Part shown: positions 45,332 through 53,879 of the stretch, piece after piece | How positions within the stretch are numbered: position 1 is the stretch's first letter | How the letters are laid out: each line of letters starts with the position of its first letter | DNA from: Dolosigranulum savutiense | Lineage (GTDB): Bacteria; Bacillota; Bacilli; Lactobacillales; Carnobacteriaceae_A | Reading direction: 5' to 3' | DNA length: 64,000 bases | NCBI RefSeq assembly: GCF_039830095.1 | Contig: NZ_CP142435.1 | Location: 1,860,001-1,924,000 of the forward strand | Position numbers and translations under genes: made by a program | The notes under the pieces: generated by a model | What the model was told of the DNA's origin: nothing | The model's input: the letters and a program-made list of their open reading frames with translations, nothing else | The model's database searches: none

Positions 45332-45798
45332 TAGGATCCCTTAACTTTCTTCTTTACAAGTTCATCATAGACAATATAGCCAATTAAAATAATTACGCCA
45401 ATGGTTAGCGCCATATCTGCCACATTGAAAATGGGGAAATTGATAAATTCTAAACGAATCATATCGATAACATATTTTAAATGCAACCGATCAATAAAAT
45501 TTCCAATCGCCCCGCCCATAATAAACGCAATACCTGTACTGGCAATCGGGGACTTTTTCCCTTCTGTGTGCAAAAAGTAAATAAGTGCGCCCACGACGAC
45601 AACAGTAATCACATAAAAGAAAATCATTTGATCTTCTAGGATACTCCAAGCCGCCCCGCTATTGCGAATATATGTCAGCGACAGCACATTGGGCACGAGC
45701 GACACAACTTCTCCTAAGGCAATTTCTTGCACAGTTAAATATTTGCTCAACTGATCCAATCCAATCAATATCATAGCGATAATATAATAAATAATCAT
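45331..45798 (-). CDS. lspA: Lipoprotein signal peptidase
   Basis: A 155-aa four-helix membrane aspartyl protease that trims prolipoproteins. Catalytic Asp motifs are GGAIGNFIDRL and FNVADMALTIG. The window encodes at least two lipobox proteins (GerMN and YkyA/deacetylase) as likely clients. Confidence 0.96.
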   Translation of the reverse strand: MIIYYIIAMILIGLDQLSKYLTVQEIALGEVVSLVPNVLSLTYIRNSGAAWSILEDQMIFFYVITVVVVGALIYFLHTEGKKSPIASTGIAFIMGGAIGNFIDRLHLKYVIDMIRLEFINFPIFNVADMALTIGVIILIGYIVYDELVKKKVKGS

Positions 45799-45922
45799 TT
45801 TCTTACCTCATTTCATTTATTCTCTATCTTACAGTAATTTTGATAAATTTTCTATTTAAACTACAATTTTCTCTCAAAAACTGTTATAGTGAGTATAGGA
45901 CTTATTTTTGGAGGAGATCTGA

Positions 45923-47257
45923 ATGAGAAAAAAATCAGTAGTCACATTAGCAAGTGTCGCCATGTTACTAGCTGCCTGCTCAGGTCCATCGTTGGACGAG
46001 CAGATACAATCTACAGAAGAAACCATTAATCAAACTGCTTCAACTTTTAATCAGTTATTCGAAAAAGAACAGACAATGATGGAAATTTATGAGACTGAAC
46101 TAGAAACGGATGCCACACTAGAAAATTTCAACAATGAATCAGGGGCACTCCACGACAACTTAACACAACGTCAGGAATTAATTGCCTCTATCCAAGAGCA
46201 TAATCAGGCATTTGAAAAAGCAACCCAATATTTTACAAATTATTCGGGAGAAGATTTATCATCTGAGACGACGAATGCATTTGCAGAACATCTTTCACAC
46301 CTGAATGCCCAACTAGACGCTTACAGTGATTTATACTTACAAGCAATTAACCAGCAGCGTCAATATTTCAACTCATTTGCTGAAGAAGATATGGATTACG
46401 AACATTTATCATACGGAGTCGAGGTGATTAATGAGACACATGAACGACTCTATACACAAGCTCAAGAGATTAATGAGCAACTCGAAGTTACGGTTGCACA
46501 ATTAGACGCCTTCCAACATCAGGAAACGATTGATCCAGAAACTGATAATACTGCGCCGAGTGAAGGAGAAGCTGCTGAACATGCTGGTGCCTCTAATGAA
46601 GTGCCTGCTGCTGAACCTAAATATGTCTTAAACGAAGACTTATGGACGATTGAGCCGCTTGAAGACGGTACCGAATCTCAAGTTGCTTTACTGACAATCG
46701 ATGATGCTCCGTATGGTAATGCCCTTGATATGGCCGAAACGATGCAAGAAAAAGGCGTATCGGCTATTTTCTTTGTCAATGGGATGTATCTCGATGAAGA
46801 TGGCCGTCAAGTTATTCAAACATTGCACGATATGGGCTTTGAAATTGGAAATCATACCCAAAATCATCCCAATTTATCTGAGTTAACAATCGATCAACAG
46901 CGTAATGAAATTGTTGAGACCAATGACATCATCGAAGAGACAATTGGCATACGCCCACGCTTCTTCCGAGCGCCATTTGGTGTGATGAATGCAGACACCT
47001 ATACTGTTCTCGATGAAGAAGGTATGACAGCGATGAACTGGACATACGGTTACGATTGGGAAGAACAGTACCAAAATCCTGAAAACTTAACCAATATTAT
47101 GGTCAATGCACCCGAATTAAATCATGGAGCTAACCTTCTCATGCATGATCGCACGTGGACACGCGATGCTTTAGGTGATATTATTGATGGTTTAGCAGAA
47201 AAAGGGTATTCATTCGTTAATCCGAGTGAACTGACCGCACGTAAGGAGACTGAATAA
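45923..47257 (+). CDS. Fused YkyA-like / polysaccharide deacetylase lipoprotein
   Basis: A 444-aa lipoprotein: lipobox LLAAC (Cys about 19); a long helical, coiled-coil domain (about 25-195) like the YkyA putative cell-wall-binding lipoproteins; an acidic Ala/Glu linker; and a NodB deacetylase domain (about 245-435). NodB motifs are TIDDAP (motif 1), GNHTQNHP (His-x3-His, motif 2), RFFRAPFG (motif 3), WTYGYDW (motif 4) and LLMHD (motif 5), so the metal site is complete. Likely removes acetyl groups from a surface polysaccharide or peptidoglycan. The downstream glycosidase-like gene begins directly at its stop. Confidence 0.88.
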   Translation: MRKKSVVTLASVAMLLAACSGPSLDEQIQSTEETINQTASTFNQLFEKEQTMMEIYETELETDATLENFNNESGALHDNLTQRQELIASIQEHNQAFEKATQYFTNYSGEDLSSETTNAFAEHLSHLNAQLDAYSDLYLQAINQQRQYFNSFAEEDMDYEHLSYGVEVINETHERLYTQAQEINEQLEVTVAQLDAFQHQETIDPETDNTAPSEGEAAEHAGASNEVPAAEPKYVLNEDLWTIEPLEDGTESQVALLTIDDAPYGNALDMAETMQEKGVSAIFFVNGMYLDEDGRQVIQTLHDMGFEIGNHTQNHPNLSELTIDQQRNEIVETNDIIEETIGIRPRFFRAPFGVMNADTYTVLDEEGMTAMNWTYGYDWEEQYQNPENLTNIMVNAPELNHGANLLMHDRTWTRDALGDIIDGLAEKGYSFVNPSELTARKETE

Positions 47258-48529
47258 ATGAAATCAATTAAAAAAACATGGCCTCTATTAACGGTACTCC
47301 TCTTTACTAGCTCCCCTGTTTGGGCACAACAAGCTAATGAAGACCCCATTGAAGTTAAAGAACGGACACCCGTTGAAGATATGCAAAGTCGCAGAGATGG
47401 CTTACTTAATGTCTATACGGAATCCCTTATTCGTTTGCCGAAGCGAATCCCACAAGATTTAGTCTATGATTCCGGTGTGGATATTCCTTATCCCGAAGAT
47501 GGTGTGAAAGGGATTTTTGTTCCTGGACATAGCGCTTCAGATAAAACCACCCTAAACAATTTAGTGGACTTTATCTCTTCCACTGATTTGAATTCAATTG
47601 TTATCGATGTGAAAGAAGATTACGGTAATATTGTCCTGGATATCGAAGCAGATGGTGAATTCGAAGAATATATTAATAATGCCCTTGTTGCTGATAATGA
47701 TCCAGCTGAAATTTTAAGTTTACTAGACGAACACGATATTTATCCAATCGCTCGTGTCGTTACCTTCAAAGATACCATGCTTGCTACAGAACGACCTGAT
47801 CTCTCCTTCCGTGAAGCAGATGGATCAGTCTGGAAAAATGGCAACGGAGAAGCATTCGTCAATCCTTATGAAAAAGAAGTTTGGGAATACACACTTGATA
47901 TTGCCAAGAAAGCTGCTCGTCTAGGCTTTAAAGATATCCAATTTGACTATGTTCGCTTTCCAGAAGGGTTTGAAGTCTTTGATGAGACACTCACTTATAG
48001 TCGCGGTGACTATGAAGATTCTGATTTAACTGCCGGTGAACAACGTATGTCAGCGGTTAATGATTTTGTCAAGTATGCACGCGAAGAACTTAGACCATTT
48101 GGCGTCGAAACGTCAGTCGATGTCTTTGGATATGCAGCATTCATTCGTGAAGCACCCGGTATTGGTCAAAGTTTCTTAGGTATCTCTGAACATGTGGACA
48201 GTATTTCAGCGATGATTTATCCAAGTCACTGGGGCCCGGGGAACTTCAACGTGCCTAAGCCTGACTTAGAACCCTATGATACAATCGATGGCTATATGGA
48301 ACTTGAAAATGAATTGCTGGCTGAGTTAGAAGAAAATGCTCCACGCTCTCGTCCATGGATTCAAGACTTTACAGCTAGCTACTTAGGGGCGGGCAACTTT
48401 AAAGAGTATCAAGCTGAAGATGTCACTGCCCAAATTCAAGCCCTCTATGACAATGGTGTCGAAGAGTACTTGATTTGGAATGCAACCGGTGATTACTCTC
48501 GCGATGCTAAGTTTAAAATAACAGAATAA
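47258..48529 (+). CDS. Putative glycoside hydrolase (DUF4015)
   Basis: A 423-aa secreted protein with a signal peptide (cut near VWA, residue 23) and a TIM-barrel DUF4015 domain (PF13200). Blocks GVKGIFVPGHSAS, SIVIDVKEDYGNIVLD, KDIQFDYVRFPEG, SVDVFGYAAF, ISAMIYPSHWGPG and YLIWNATGDYS are characteristic; acidic residues in these strands would be catalytic. Its ATG follows the stop of the deacetylase gene with no gap, so both enzymes probably act on the same wall polymer. Confidence 0.9.
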   Translation: MKSIKKTWPLLTVLLFTSSPVWAQQANEDPIEVKERTPVEDMQSRRDGLLNVYTESLIRLPKRIPQDLVYDSGVDIPYPEDGVKGIFVPGHSASDKTTLNNLVDFISSTDLNSIVIDVKEDYGNIVLDIEADGEFEEYINNALVADNDPAEILSLLDEHDIYPIARVVTFKDTMLATERPDLSFREADGSVWKNGNGEAFVNPYEKEVWEYTLDIAKKAARLGFKDIQFDYVRFPEGFEVFDETLTYSRGDYEDSDLTAGEQRMSAVNDFVKYAREELRPFGVETSVDVFGYAAFIREAPGIGQSFLGISEHVDSISAMIYPSHWGPGNFNVPKPDLEPYDTIDGYMELENELLAELEENAPRSRPWIQDFTASYLGAGNFKEYQAEDVTAQIQALYDNGVEEYLIWNATGDYSRDAKFKITE

Positions 48530-48563
48530 GTACTGTCAAAATTTTATTAAGACTACTAAATTG

Positions 48564-48630
48564 ACCATTTGTAAGGTTGCTATTGACTGGTTATCCTATC
48601 CAGTAAGTAGTAATCTTACAAATGGTTTTT
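48564..48630 (+). terminator. Very long hairpin terminator
   Basis: 27-base arms (48564-48590 with 48600-48626), nearly fully paired, and T5 after. Unusually long for a simple terminator. The remaining sequence to 48885 is AT-rich; I see only a likely -10 near 48858 and no gene. Confidence 0.85.
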
Positions 48631-48885
48631 ATTTTAAATATATATCAGTAGCCATCAACAACAGTACTATAATGTTAGATTGCTTCTATCTATTTCGATC
48701 TTTTTTATAAAATTTCTGTTCGTCATTGAAAGTGTTTATCTATGGTTTCACAATGGTATAACTAACCATCGATGAATCTCTCAATAACATCTCACGCACT
48801 CAAAATACCAATTTAGAGACCTTTTATCGAATGACTCTCCAATTATGAGATACTAGTATTATCATAATACAAAGGAGTTTCAATA

Positions 48886-50022
48886 ATGGCTAGTCAATTC
48901 AAATGGATAAAACAACAAGACACAACAGATTGTGCGGTTGCCTGTATAAGTATGGTTCTTGAACATTATGGATCTAAAATGCCGGCGCATAAATTACGTA
49001 ATATGACTGGAACTAATCGTAGAGGAACATCAGCTTTAGGTATGAAAAATACCTTTGAGAAATTAAAGTTTAACTGTAATGCTGTAGAAGCTGACAATAA
49101 CGTTTGGTATCATGAAGATATGATTTATCCGGCGATTGCACATGTTGTTATAAAACAAAGATACCAGCATTATGTTGTGATTTATGAAACTGATCAATCT
49201 AAGTTAATGATTGCTGATCCTGCTGAAGGACTGTACACAATGACTTATGAAGAATTTAATAATATTTGGTCTGGTGTGCTACTTCTCCCTCAACCAACGG
49301 ATCAATATAAACCTGTTATTGAGCAAGTCGGTGGATTAACATTTTTCATCCCCTCTCTATTCCGATCAAAAAAACTTGTCTTCTCTACTATTATTGCATC
49401 TTTTTTAGCTACTAGCCTTAGTATCGTTAGCTCATACTACTTCCAAGGTGTAATTGATAATATATTGCCCGAGCATAATTTATCTTTACTCAATATAACA
49501 TCACTTGGTTTAATAGGTGTATACTTGTTTAAGGTTATATTTGAATTTATTAGGCGTCAACTAATAACAATTCTTGGTCAACAGCTGAGTAAGCATATCA
49601 TGCTAGACTACTTTAATCATGTACTTAAATTGCCTATAAAGTTCTTTGACACGCGTAAAAATGGTGATATTATATCTAGATTCTTAGATGCCAATAAGAT
49701 TATTGATGCACTTGCTAGCGCATCTCTAATATTATTTCTTGATGTTGCTATGGTTATTATCGTGGGAACATTCTTATTTATCCAAAATAACATATTATTC
49801 TACATCACCCTAGTCTCTCTCCCTGTTTATTTCATTACTGCATACATTTTTGTACAAAAATATGATAGTGCAAATGAAAAAGAAATGGCCGCTGGTTCGA
49901 CACTTAATTCAGGTATTATAGAGAGTCTAAATGGTATTGAGACAATTAAAGCTTACAACGGTGAAAAAAAATTTATGAAAACACCTGTAATAATTTTCTG
50001 GATTTCATGGAGTGTTCAATGA
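48886..50022 (+). CDS. Peptide-cleaving ABC exporter, N-terminal part (frameshifted)
   Basis: A 378-aa product carrying the N-terminal C39 peptidase (about 1-130) and the first part of the ABC membrane domain of a ComA/LagD-type bacteriocin or pheromone exporter. Peptidase residues are present: Gln and Cys in KQQDTTDCAVACIS, His in QHYVVIYE, Asp in IADPAEG. The frame leaves the family sequence after YNGEKKFM (about residue 364) at an A8 tract (49964-49971) and ends 17 codons later. One added A would continue the frame into the next entry, giving a normal 718-aa exporter. AAAGGAG precedes the ATG. Confidence 0.82.
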   Translation: MASQFKWIKQQDTTDCAVACISMVLEHYGSKMPAHKLRNMTGTNRRGTSALGMKNTFEKLKFNCNAVEADNNVWYHEDMIYPAIAHVVIKQRYQHYVVIYETDQSKLMIADPAEGLYTMTYEEFNNIWSGVLLLPQPTDQYKPVIEQVGGLTFFIPSLFRSKKLVFSTIIASFLATSLSIVSSYYFQGVIDNILPEHNLSLLNITSLGLIGVYLFKVIFEFIRRQLITILGQQLSKHIMLDYFNHVLKLPIKFFDTRKNGDIISRFLDANKIIDALASASLILFLDVAMVIIVGTFLFIQNNILFYITLVSLPVYFITAYIFVQKYDSANEKEMAAGSTLNSGIIESLNGIETIKAYNGEKKFMKTPVIIFWISWSVQ

Positions 50023-51041
50023 AAAAAGTCAAATTAGATAATATTCAACATATAATTAAACAAGGCATTCAACTCCTCATTAGTGCGGGTGTACTGTGGG
50101 CAGGTGCGTATTATATTATTAATGGATCAATGAGTATTGGACAGTTGATCACTTATAATGCACTACTTGTATTTTTCACTAATCCACTTGAGAGTATCAT
50201 TAACTTACAAACTCAATTACAAACAGCCCAAGTAGCAAGCAAGCGGTTAAATGAAGTACTATCCATTACATCAGAAGAAAGTACATCTCAAGATAATAAT
50301 AATCACATGATCTTTGATTACCAAATTAATATTCAAAATTTAACCTTCTCGTATGATTTAAAAGAACCGATACTTAATAATATCAATTGTCGAATCCGTG
50401 CTAATCAAACAGTTGCTATAGTAGGAAATAGTGGCTCTGGTAAATCAACACTAGCAAAATTAATGATTAAATTTTATGAGCCCGCTACTGGTATGATTTA
50501 TTATGACAATACACCAATTACAGATATTAAGCATAGTGTTGTTCGAGAAAATATAACATATGTGCCACAGGATTCCTTCTTCTTTAAGGGTACTATCTTA
50601 GAAAACTTACTATTTGGTCTATCAGAACTTCCACAAGAAGAATCTATTTTCCATGCATGCGAGCAAGCTAAAATAAGGAAATATATAGACCAATTACCAC
50701 TTGGGTTGAGAACTCCACTCGAAGAAGGGGCTTCAAATTTATCTAGTGGTCAAAAACAGAGACTAGCTATTGCCAGAGCACTACTACGTGATACCAATAT
50801 AATAATTTTTGATGAAGCAACGAGTAATATTGATATATTTGCAGAAAATAATATTATCAATTCTATTTCTCAATTATCAAACAAAACCATTATTCATATT
50901 ACACATAATTTATCAATTGCTAAAAAATGCGACAGTATTTTCCTCATACATGAAGGTACAATCAAAGAAAATGGAACACATGAAGAATTGGTAGCTAACA
51001 ATTACATTTATAATAAATTATGGAATACGATATCAGAATAA
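50007..51041 (+). CDS. Peptide-cleaving ABC exporter, C-terminal part (frameshifted)
   Basis: The remainder of the exporter: last membrane helices (about 15-65) and the nucleotide-binding domain with Walker A GNSGSGKST, Q-loop PQDSFF, signature LSSGQKQR, Walker B IIIFDEATS and switch His in ITHNLS. The family frame is open upstream to the A8 tract (about 49972); ATG 50007 lacks a ribosome binding site, so separate translation is doubtful. All ATPase motifs are intact, which speaks for a recent break, slippage rescue or a base-call error. Confidence 0.8.
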   Translation: MECSMKKVKLDNIQHIIKQGIQLLISAGVLWAGAYYIINGSMSIGQLITYNALLVFFTNPLESIINLQTQLQTAQVASKRLNEVLSITSEESTSQDNNNHMIFDYQINIQNLTFSYDLKEPILNNINCRIRANQTVAIVGNSGSGKSTLAKLMIKFYEPATGMIYYDNTPITDIKHSVVRENITYVPQDSFFFKGTILENLLFGLSELPQEESIFHACEQAKIRKYIDQLPLGLRTPLEEGASNLSSGQKQRLAIARALLRDTNIIIFDEATSNIDIFAENNIINSISQLSNKTIIHITHNLSIAKKCDSIFLIHEGTIKENGTHEELVANNYIYNKLWNTISE

Positions 51042-51054
51042 TTGAACAGAAAAA

Positions 51055-51096
51055 TGACCCTCTAAAGTAAATAGTAAAAATTACTTTAGAGGGTCA
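51055..51096. terminator. Bidirectional terminator between ABC exporter and response regulator
   Basis: A perfect 16-bp stem, TGACCCTCTAAAGTAA (51055-51070) with TTACTTTAGAGGGTCA (51081-51096). The trailing GGGTCACATCATTAT matches the IS-end relics at 43.27 and 53.81 kb over their shared GTCACATCA. Confidence 0.85.
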
Positions 51097-51101
51097 CATC
51101 A

Positions 51102-51836
51102 TTATCCAAAATATTTCTTCAATTTTTTTGTTTGATGTTTAGTAAAAAAGATTGTGGTTCCATCTCGCATAATAATAATTCTTTGAGAATAATTAATGCG
51201 TACAACATTGTGATGATTTATTAGTACCGATCGATTAAGTCTAAAAAATTGTGCATACTTTTTCTCTAATTCAGACAATGTACCTCTTATTTCATATTGT
51301 CCGTTAGTTAAGTAAATTATCAATTGATGTGATTTACCTGTCGTTTCAACAGACAATACATCTTTAAAATCAAATCTAAATGTTTTTGCTCCAAAACTAA
51401 ATGTAAAAATATCTTTATCTTCCGTTAAAGTACTAATTAATCGTTCATTTGCTGCTGAAATAGCTTGCAAGACATTCTTTCTTAAAATATCTAATTCATC
51501 ATTTTTTTGAACAAATCCTAATACTTCAATATTTCTTTTTAGCATTTCTGGCATTGATTCATCATGTCCAGTAATAAAAATAATTTTTGCATGCGGATCT
51601 TGTTTTCTAATCTTTTCTGCTAGATCAATGCCTGTTAGATGATGATTTAAATTAACATCTAACAGATAAATACCTTTTTTTATACTTTTATCTTCAACAT
51701 AAGATAAAAGTTTTTCGGGATTTGTGCTAACTTTTTCTAAATAATAATTGTCTCGATCCATAATATAATATTTGACGATTGTTATTAATCTATCTAACTG
51801 TTCTTTAGAATCTTCACAAATAAAAATTGGAAACAT
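51102..51836 (-). CDS. LytTR response regulator (AgrA/ComE type)
   Basis: A 244-aa regulator. Receiver domain (about 1-125) with acidic pocket ICEDS, phospho-acceptor Asp in YLLDVNLN (about 59), and the Lys in FVQKND; LytTR DNA-binding domain (about 140-244; FRFDFKDVLSVETTGKSHQL, FFRLNRSVLINHHNVVRI). It belongs with the kinase gene just upstream in transcription order. Such regulators bind paired direct repeats and control peptide signals, bacteriocins or competence. Pairing with a C39 exporter supports peptide-based signalling. Confidence 0.92.
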   Translation of the reverse strand: MFPIFICEDSKEQLDRLITIVKYYIMDRDNYYLEKVSTNPEKLLSYVEDKSIKKGIYLLDVNLNHHLTGIDLAEKIRKQDPHAKIIFITGHDESMPEMLKRNIEVLGFVQKNDELDILRKNVLQAISAANERLISTLTEDKDIFTFSFGAKTFRFDFKDVLSVETTGKSHQLIIYLTNGQYEIRGTLSELEKKYAQFFRLNRSVLINHHNVVRINYSQRIIIMRDGTTIFFTKHQTKKLKKYFG

Positions 51837-51839
51837 TTT

Positions 51840-53150
51840 CTAGTCCCCTTCTCTATCTAGAATGGTTATTTCCACTGAGAAATAATCATCAATATGATAA
51901 TTTACCAATACATTATCATATTGATGATTAATTTCTTCCACCTTGGTTAATCCTAGCCCTTTATGCCCCAATTTTGTGGTATATCCTTTTTTCTTAAACC
52001 TGTCAATTGATGCATGATTTTCAAAATAAATATTTGCAATTATAATGTCAATATAATCATCCCCTCTATTTACAATAACCTCTATCTCACTTCCCTTATA
52101 ATCCATTGCATATTCCCTTGCATTATCTATTAAAATACCTACTACACGTATTAAGTCAAAAGAATGCATTCCTATAGTAGTGATTTTTTTAGGACAACTA
52201 AATTGAAAGTTAAGTTGTTCATTGTCCATTTCAATTAATTTAACCGTCAAGATACTCTTTAATAGCTCATGCTCTACATTTATTAATTCATTATACATTG
52301 ATTTTTCATTTTTCAACTCTTGTTTTGAGTACTGAGTTAGTTGGTTCAATTTAATTTCTAATTGATCATATTGTTCCGAAGCAACTAAGCCATTTAGTGA
52401 TGTCAAAATATTTTTGTAGTCATGTTTGAATTGTCGTAATTTGAGTTGATTATTTTCAATAATCTTATTGTATTCCTTCGTACTTTGTAACTGTTTATTT
52501 ATAAATCTAATTTCTTGTTTAGATTTAATAAATTGTATTAAGTAAAAACATAGTCCTCCCATAAATAAAAAGAACACCACTAAAAAAAATGTCGTTAATA
52601 TTAATAGCGAATGATACTGACCTGTATACTTTATATACATAAAGTAAAGTATAGTTATTAAATTCATTACTACAATCAACATCGTTATCTTTTTTTCATT
52701 ATCCTTGTCTTCTGATACTATAGTAATATATTTTCTGATTTTATAAACTATATAAATTGAAACTGTAATAGCTATAATCTGTAAACAAATAGCTACCAAT
52801 AAACTTCCATACCACTCTTGACCTAAAAACAAATTAAAAGGAACTGCTAGTAAAAAACTAATCCATGCATTAATTAGAATAAACGAAAATAACTGGTTTA
52901 TTTTTGCGTTGTCCCCTTCTTCTGAATAGAAATAGTATAAAAAAAATACAAAAAGTAATTCTCCCAGCGTACTACTATAAAAATATTGTTCAAATACTAT
53001 AATTATATACCAAAATATCGGAAGGAATAGGCTCCCCAATATTAATTTAACACAGTTAGTATTGGGTTTTATTAACCAAATCGAAAATATAAATATAGTG
53101 ATTACTTTAAAAATATATTCAATTAACACAATAATAGTTTCAGTAAACAT
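51840..53150 (-). CDS. GHKL sensor histidine kinase (AgrC/ComD type)
   Basis: A 436-aa membrane kinase. Six to seven hydrophobic segments (about 5-215) would bind a peptide ligand; then a coiled linker, the H-box with His in LRQFKHDYKNILTSLNG (about 243), N-box DNAREYA (about 339) and G-box HKGLGLTKVEEI (about 393). The regulator gene follows after three bases. GGGAGAT lies upstream of the ATG. Confidence 0.92.
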   Translation of the reverse strand: MFTETIIVLIEYIFKVITIFIFSIWLIKPNTNCVKLILGSLFLPIFWYIIIVFEQYFYSSTLGELLFVFFLYYFYSEEGDNAKINQLFSFILINAWISFLLAVPFNLFLGQEWYGSLLVAICLQIIAITVSIYIVYKIRKYITIVSEDKDNEKKITMLIVVMNLITILYFMYIKYTGQYHSLLILTTFFLVVFFLFMGGLCFYLIQFIKSKQEIRFINKQLQSTKEYNKIIENNQLKLRQFKHDYKNILTSLNGLVASEQYDQLEIKLNQLTQYSKQELKNEKSMYNELINVEHELLKSILTVKLIEMDNEQLNFQFSCPKKITTIGMHSFDLIRVVGILIDNAREYAMDYKGSEIEVIVNRGDDYIDIIIANIYFENHASIDRFKKKGYTTKLGHKGLGLTKVEEINHQYDNVLVNYHIDDYFSVEITILDREGD

Positions 53151-53223
53151 TTATTATCTCCCACCATATACAACATGTCTTAATATCTATTATTTAACAA
53201 TTTTTAAAAAAAGAATGCACACG

Positions 53224-53244
53224 GTAAATTGTAGTACAATTTAC
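53224..53244. promoter_or_regulatory. 21-bp palindrome upstream of the kinase gene
   Basis: GTAAATTGTA-G-TACAATTTAC, a perfect dyad with 10-bp arms, about 75 bases before the kinase start. A likely operator in the gap between the divergent kinase and the 49-aa gene. The gap otherwise shows AT-rich sequence without a clear gene. Confidence 0.5.
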
Positions 53245-53512
53245 TTTTTTGTAAGATTTATAGTAAATAAATTATACCATTTATTTTTAATTTTTTTAAT
53301 AAGAAGCCCGAAATGAACATTTTGATGCCTAAACAATATGATTTTTTCTTTTTTGTACTATGTTATTTCAAGTATCCATTTTCCCTGTTTAAGCAGTCCA
53401 ATACTATTTCTTTATCTCTATGATATACTTCATTCGGTGGGGAGAAAACCTCAAAAGATTTTTAAATTTAATATTTTCTCCTCCTACTTTTTAATAAGGG
53501 AGAGAATCACTC

Positions 53513-53662
53513 ATGAAATTGAACGATTTCTATCAGGAAAACAAAAAAATCATTCATTACACATTATATGCGATTCTTGGGATTATGGTATTATACGCAT
53601 GGCCGGTAATTTATGAAAAAGGAAAAGATTTTGGATATAGTCTTTTTCAATTTTTAAATTAA
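53513..53662 (+). CDS. 49-aa single-pass membrane protein
   Basis: A short frame with a good ribosome binding site (AAGGGAGAG, 53496-53504) and clean start at 53513. The N-terminus is hydrophilic (MKLNDFYQENKK), one membrane helix spans about 15-33, and the tail is YEKGKDFGYSLFQFLN. There is no double-glycine leader, so it is not an obvious substrate of the C39 exporter; it could be an accessory or immunity peptide. Divergent from the two-component genes and followed by a terminator. Confidence 0.6.
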   Translation: MKLNDFYQENKKIIHYTLYAILGIMVLYAWPVIYEKGKDFGYSLFQFLN

Positions 53663-53744
53663 TAAGTATTTTTAGACAACCATGATGCTTAACCATAAAT
53701 ATGACTATCAAGAAGATAGCATGTGTGAGTGATCATTATGTAAT

Positions 53745-53852
53745 AAAACAAGCATGCAGTAGCCTTCATATGTACTGACCCTCGAAAATTAGAATAATTT
53801 ACTCTAACTTTTGGGAGTCACATCAATATTAGGCAGATTGCATGCTTGTTTT
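53745..53852. terminator. Bidirectional terminator with a nested IS-end relic
   Basis: A perfect 14-bp stem, AAAACAAGCATGCA (53745-53758) with TGCATGCTTGTTTT (53839-53852), then more T. The 80-base loop is far too long for an ordinary terminator and holds an inverted repeat pair (53771-53793 with 53803-53825) that looks like both ends of an IS3-type element. Confidence 0.7.
53771..53837. repeat. IS-end-like relic, copy B
   Basis: Left TGTACTGACCC... (53771-53793) and right ...TTTTGGGAGTCACATCA (53803-53825) are imperfect inverted repeats with a 9-base middle; together they look like the two terminal repeats of an IS3/IS150-group element with the body gone, or a tiny MITE. The right end plus the following TATTAGGCAG matches copy A at 43264-43297. 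Confidence 0.45.
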
Positions 53853-53879
53853 TATATTGGCAATTTTAATCGATTATAT

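Noticed and set aside
53338-53616. A 92-aa reading frame upstream of and over the 49-aa gene
   Set aside because: No ribosome binding site, irregular composition, and it overlaps the better supported small gene at 53513 in another frame.
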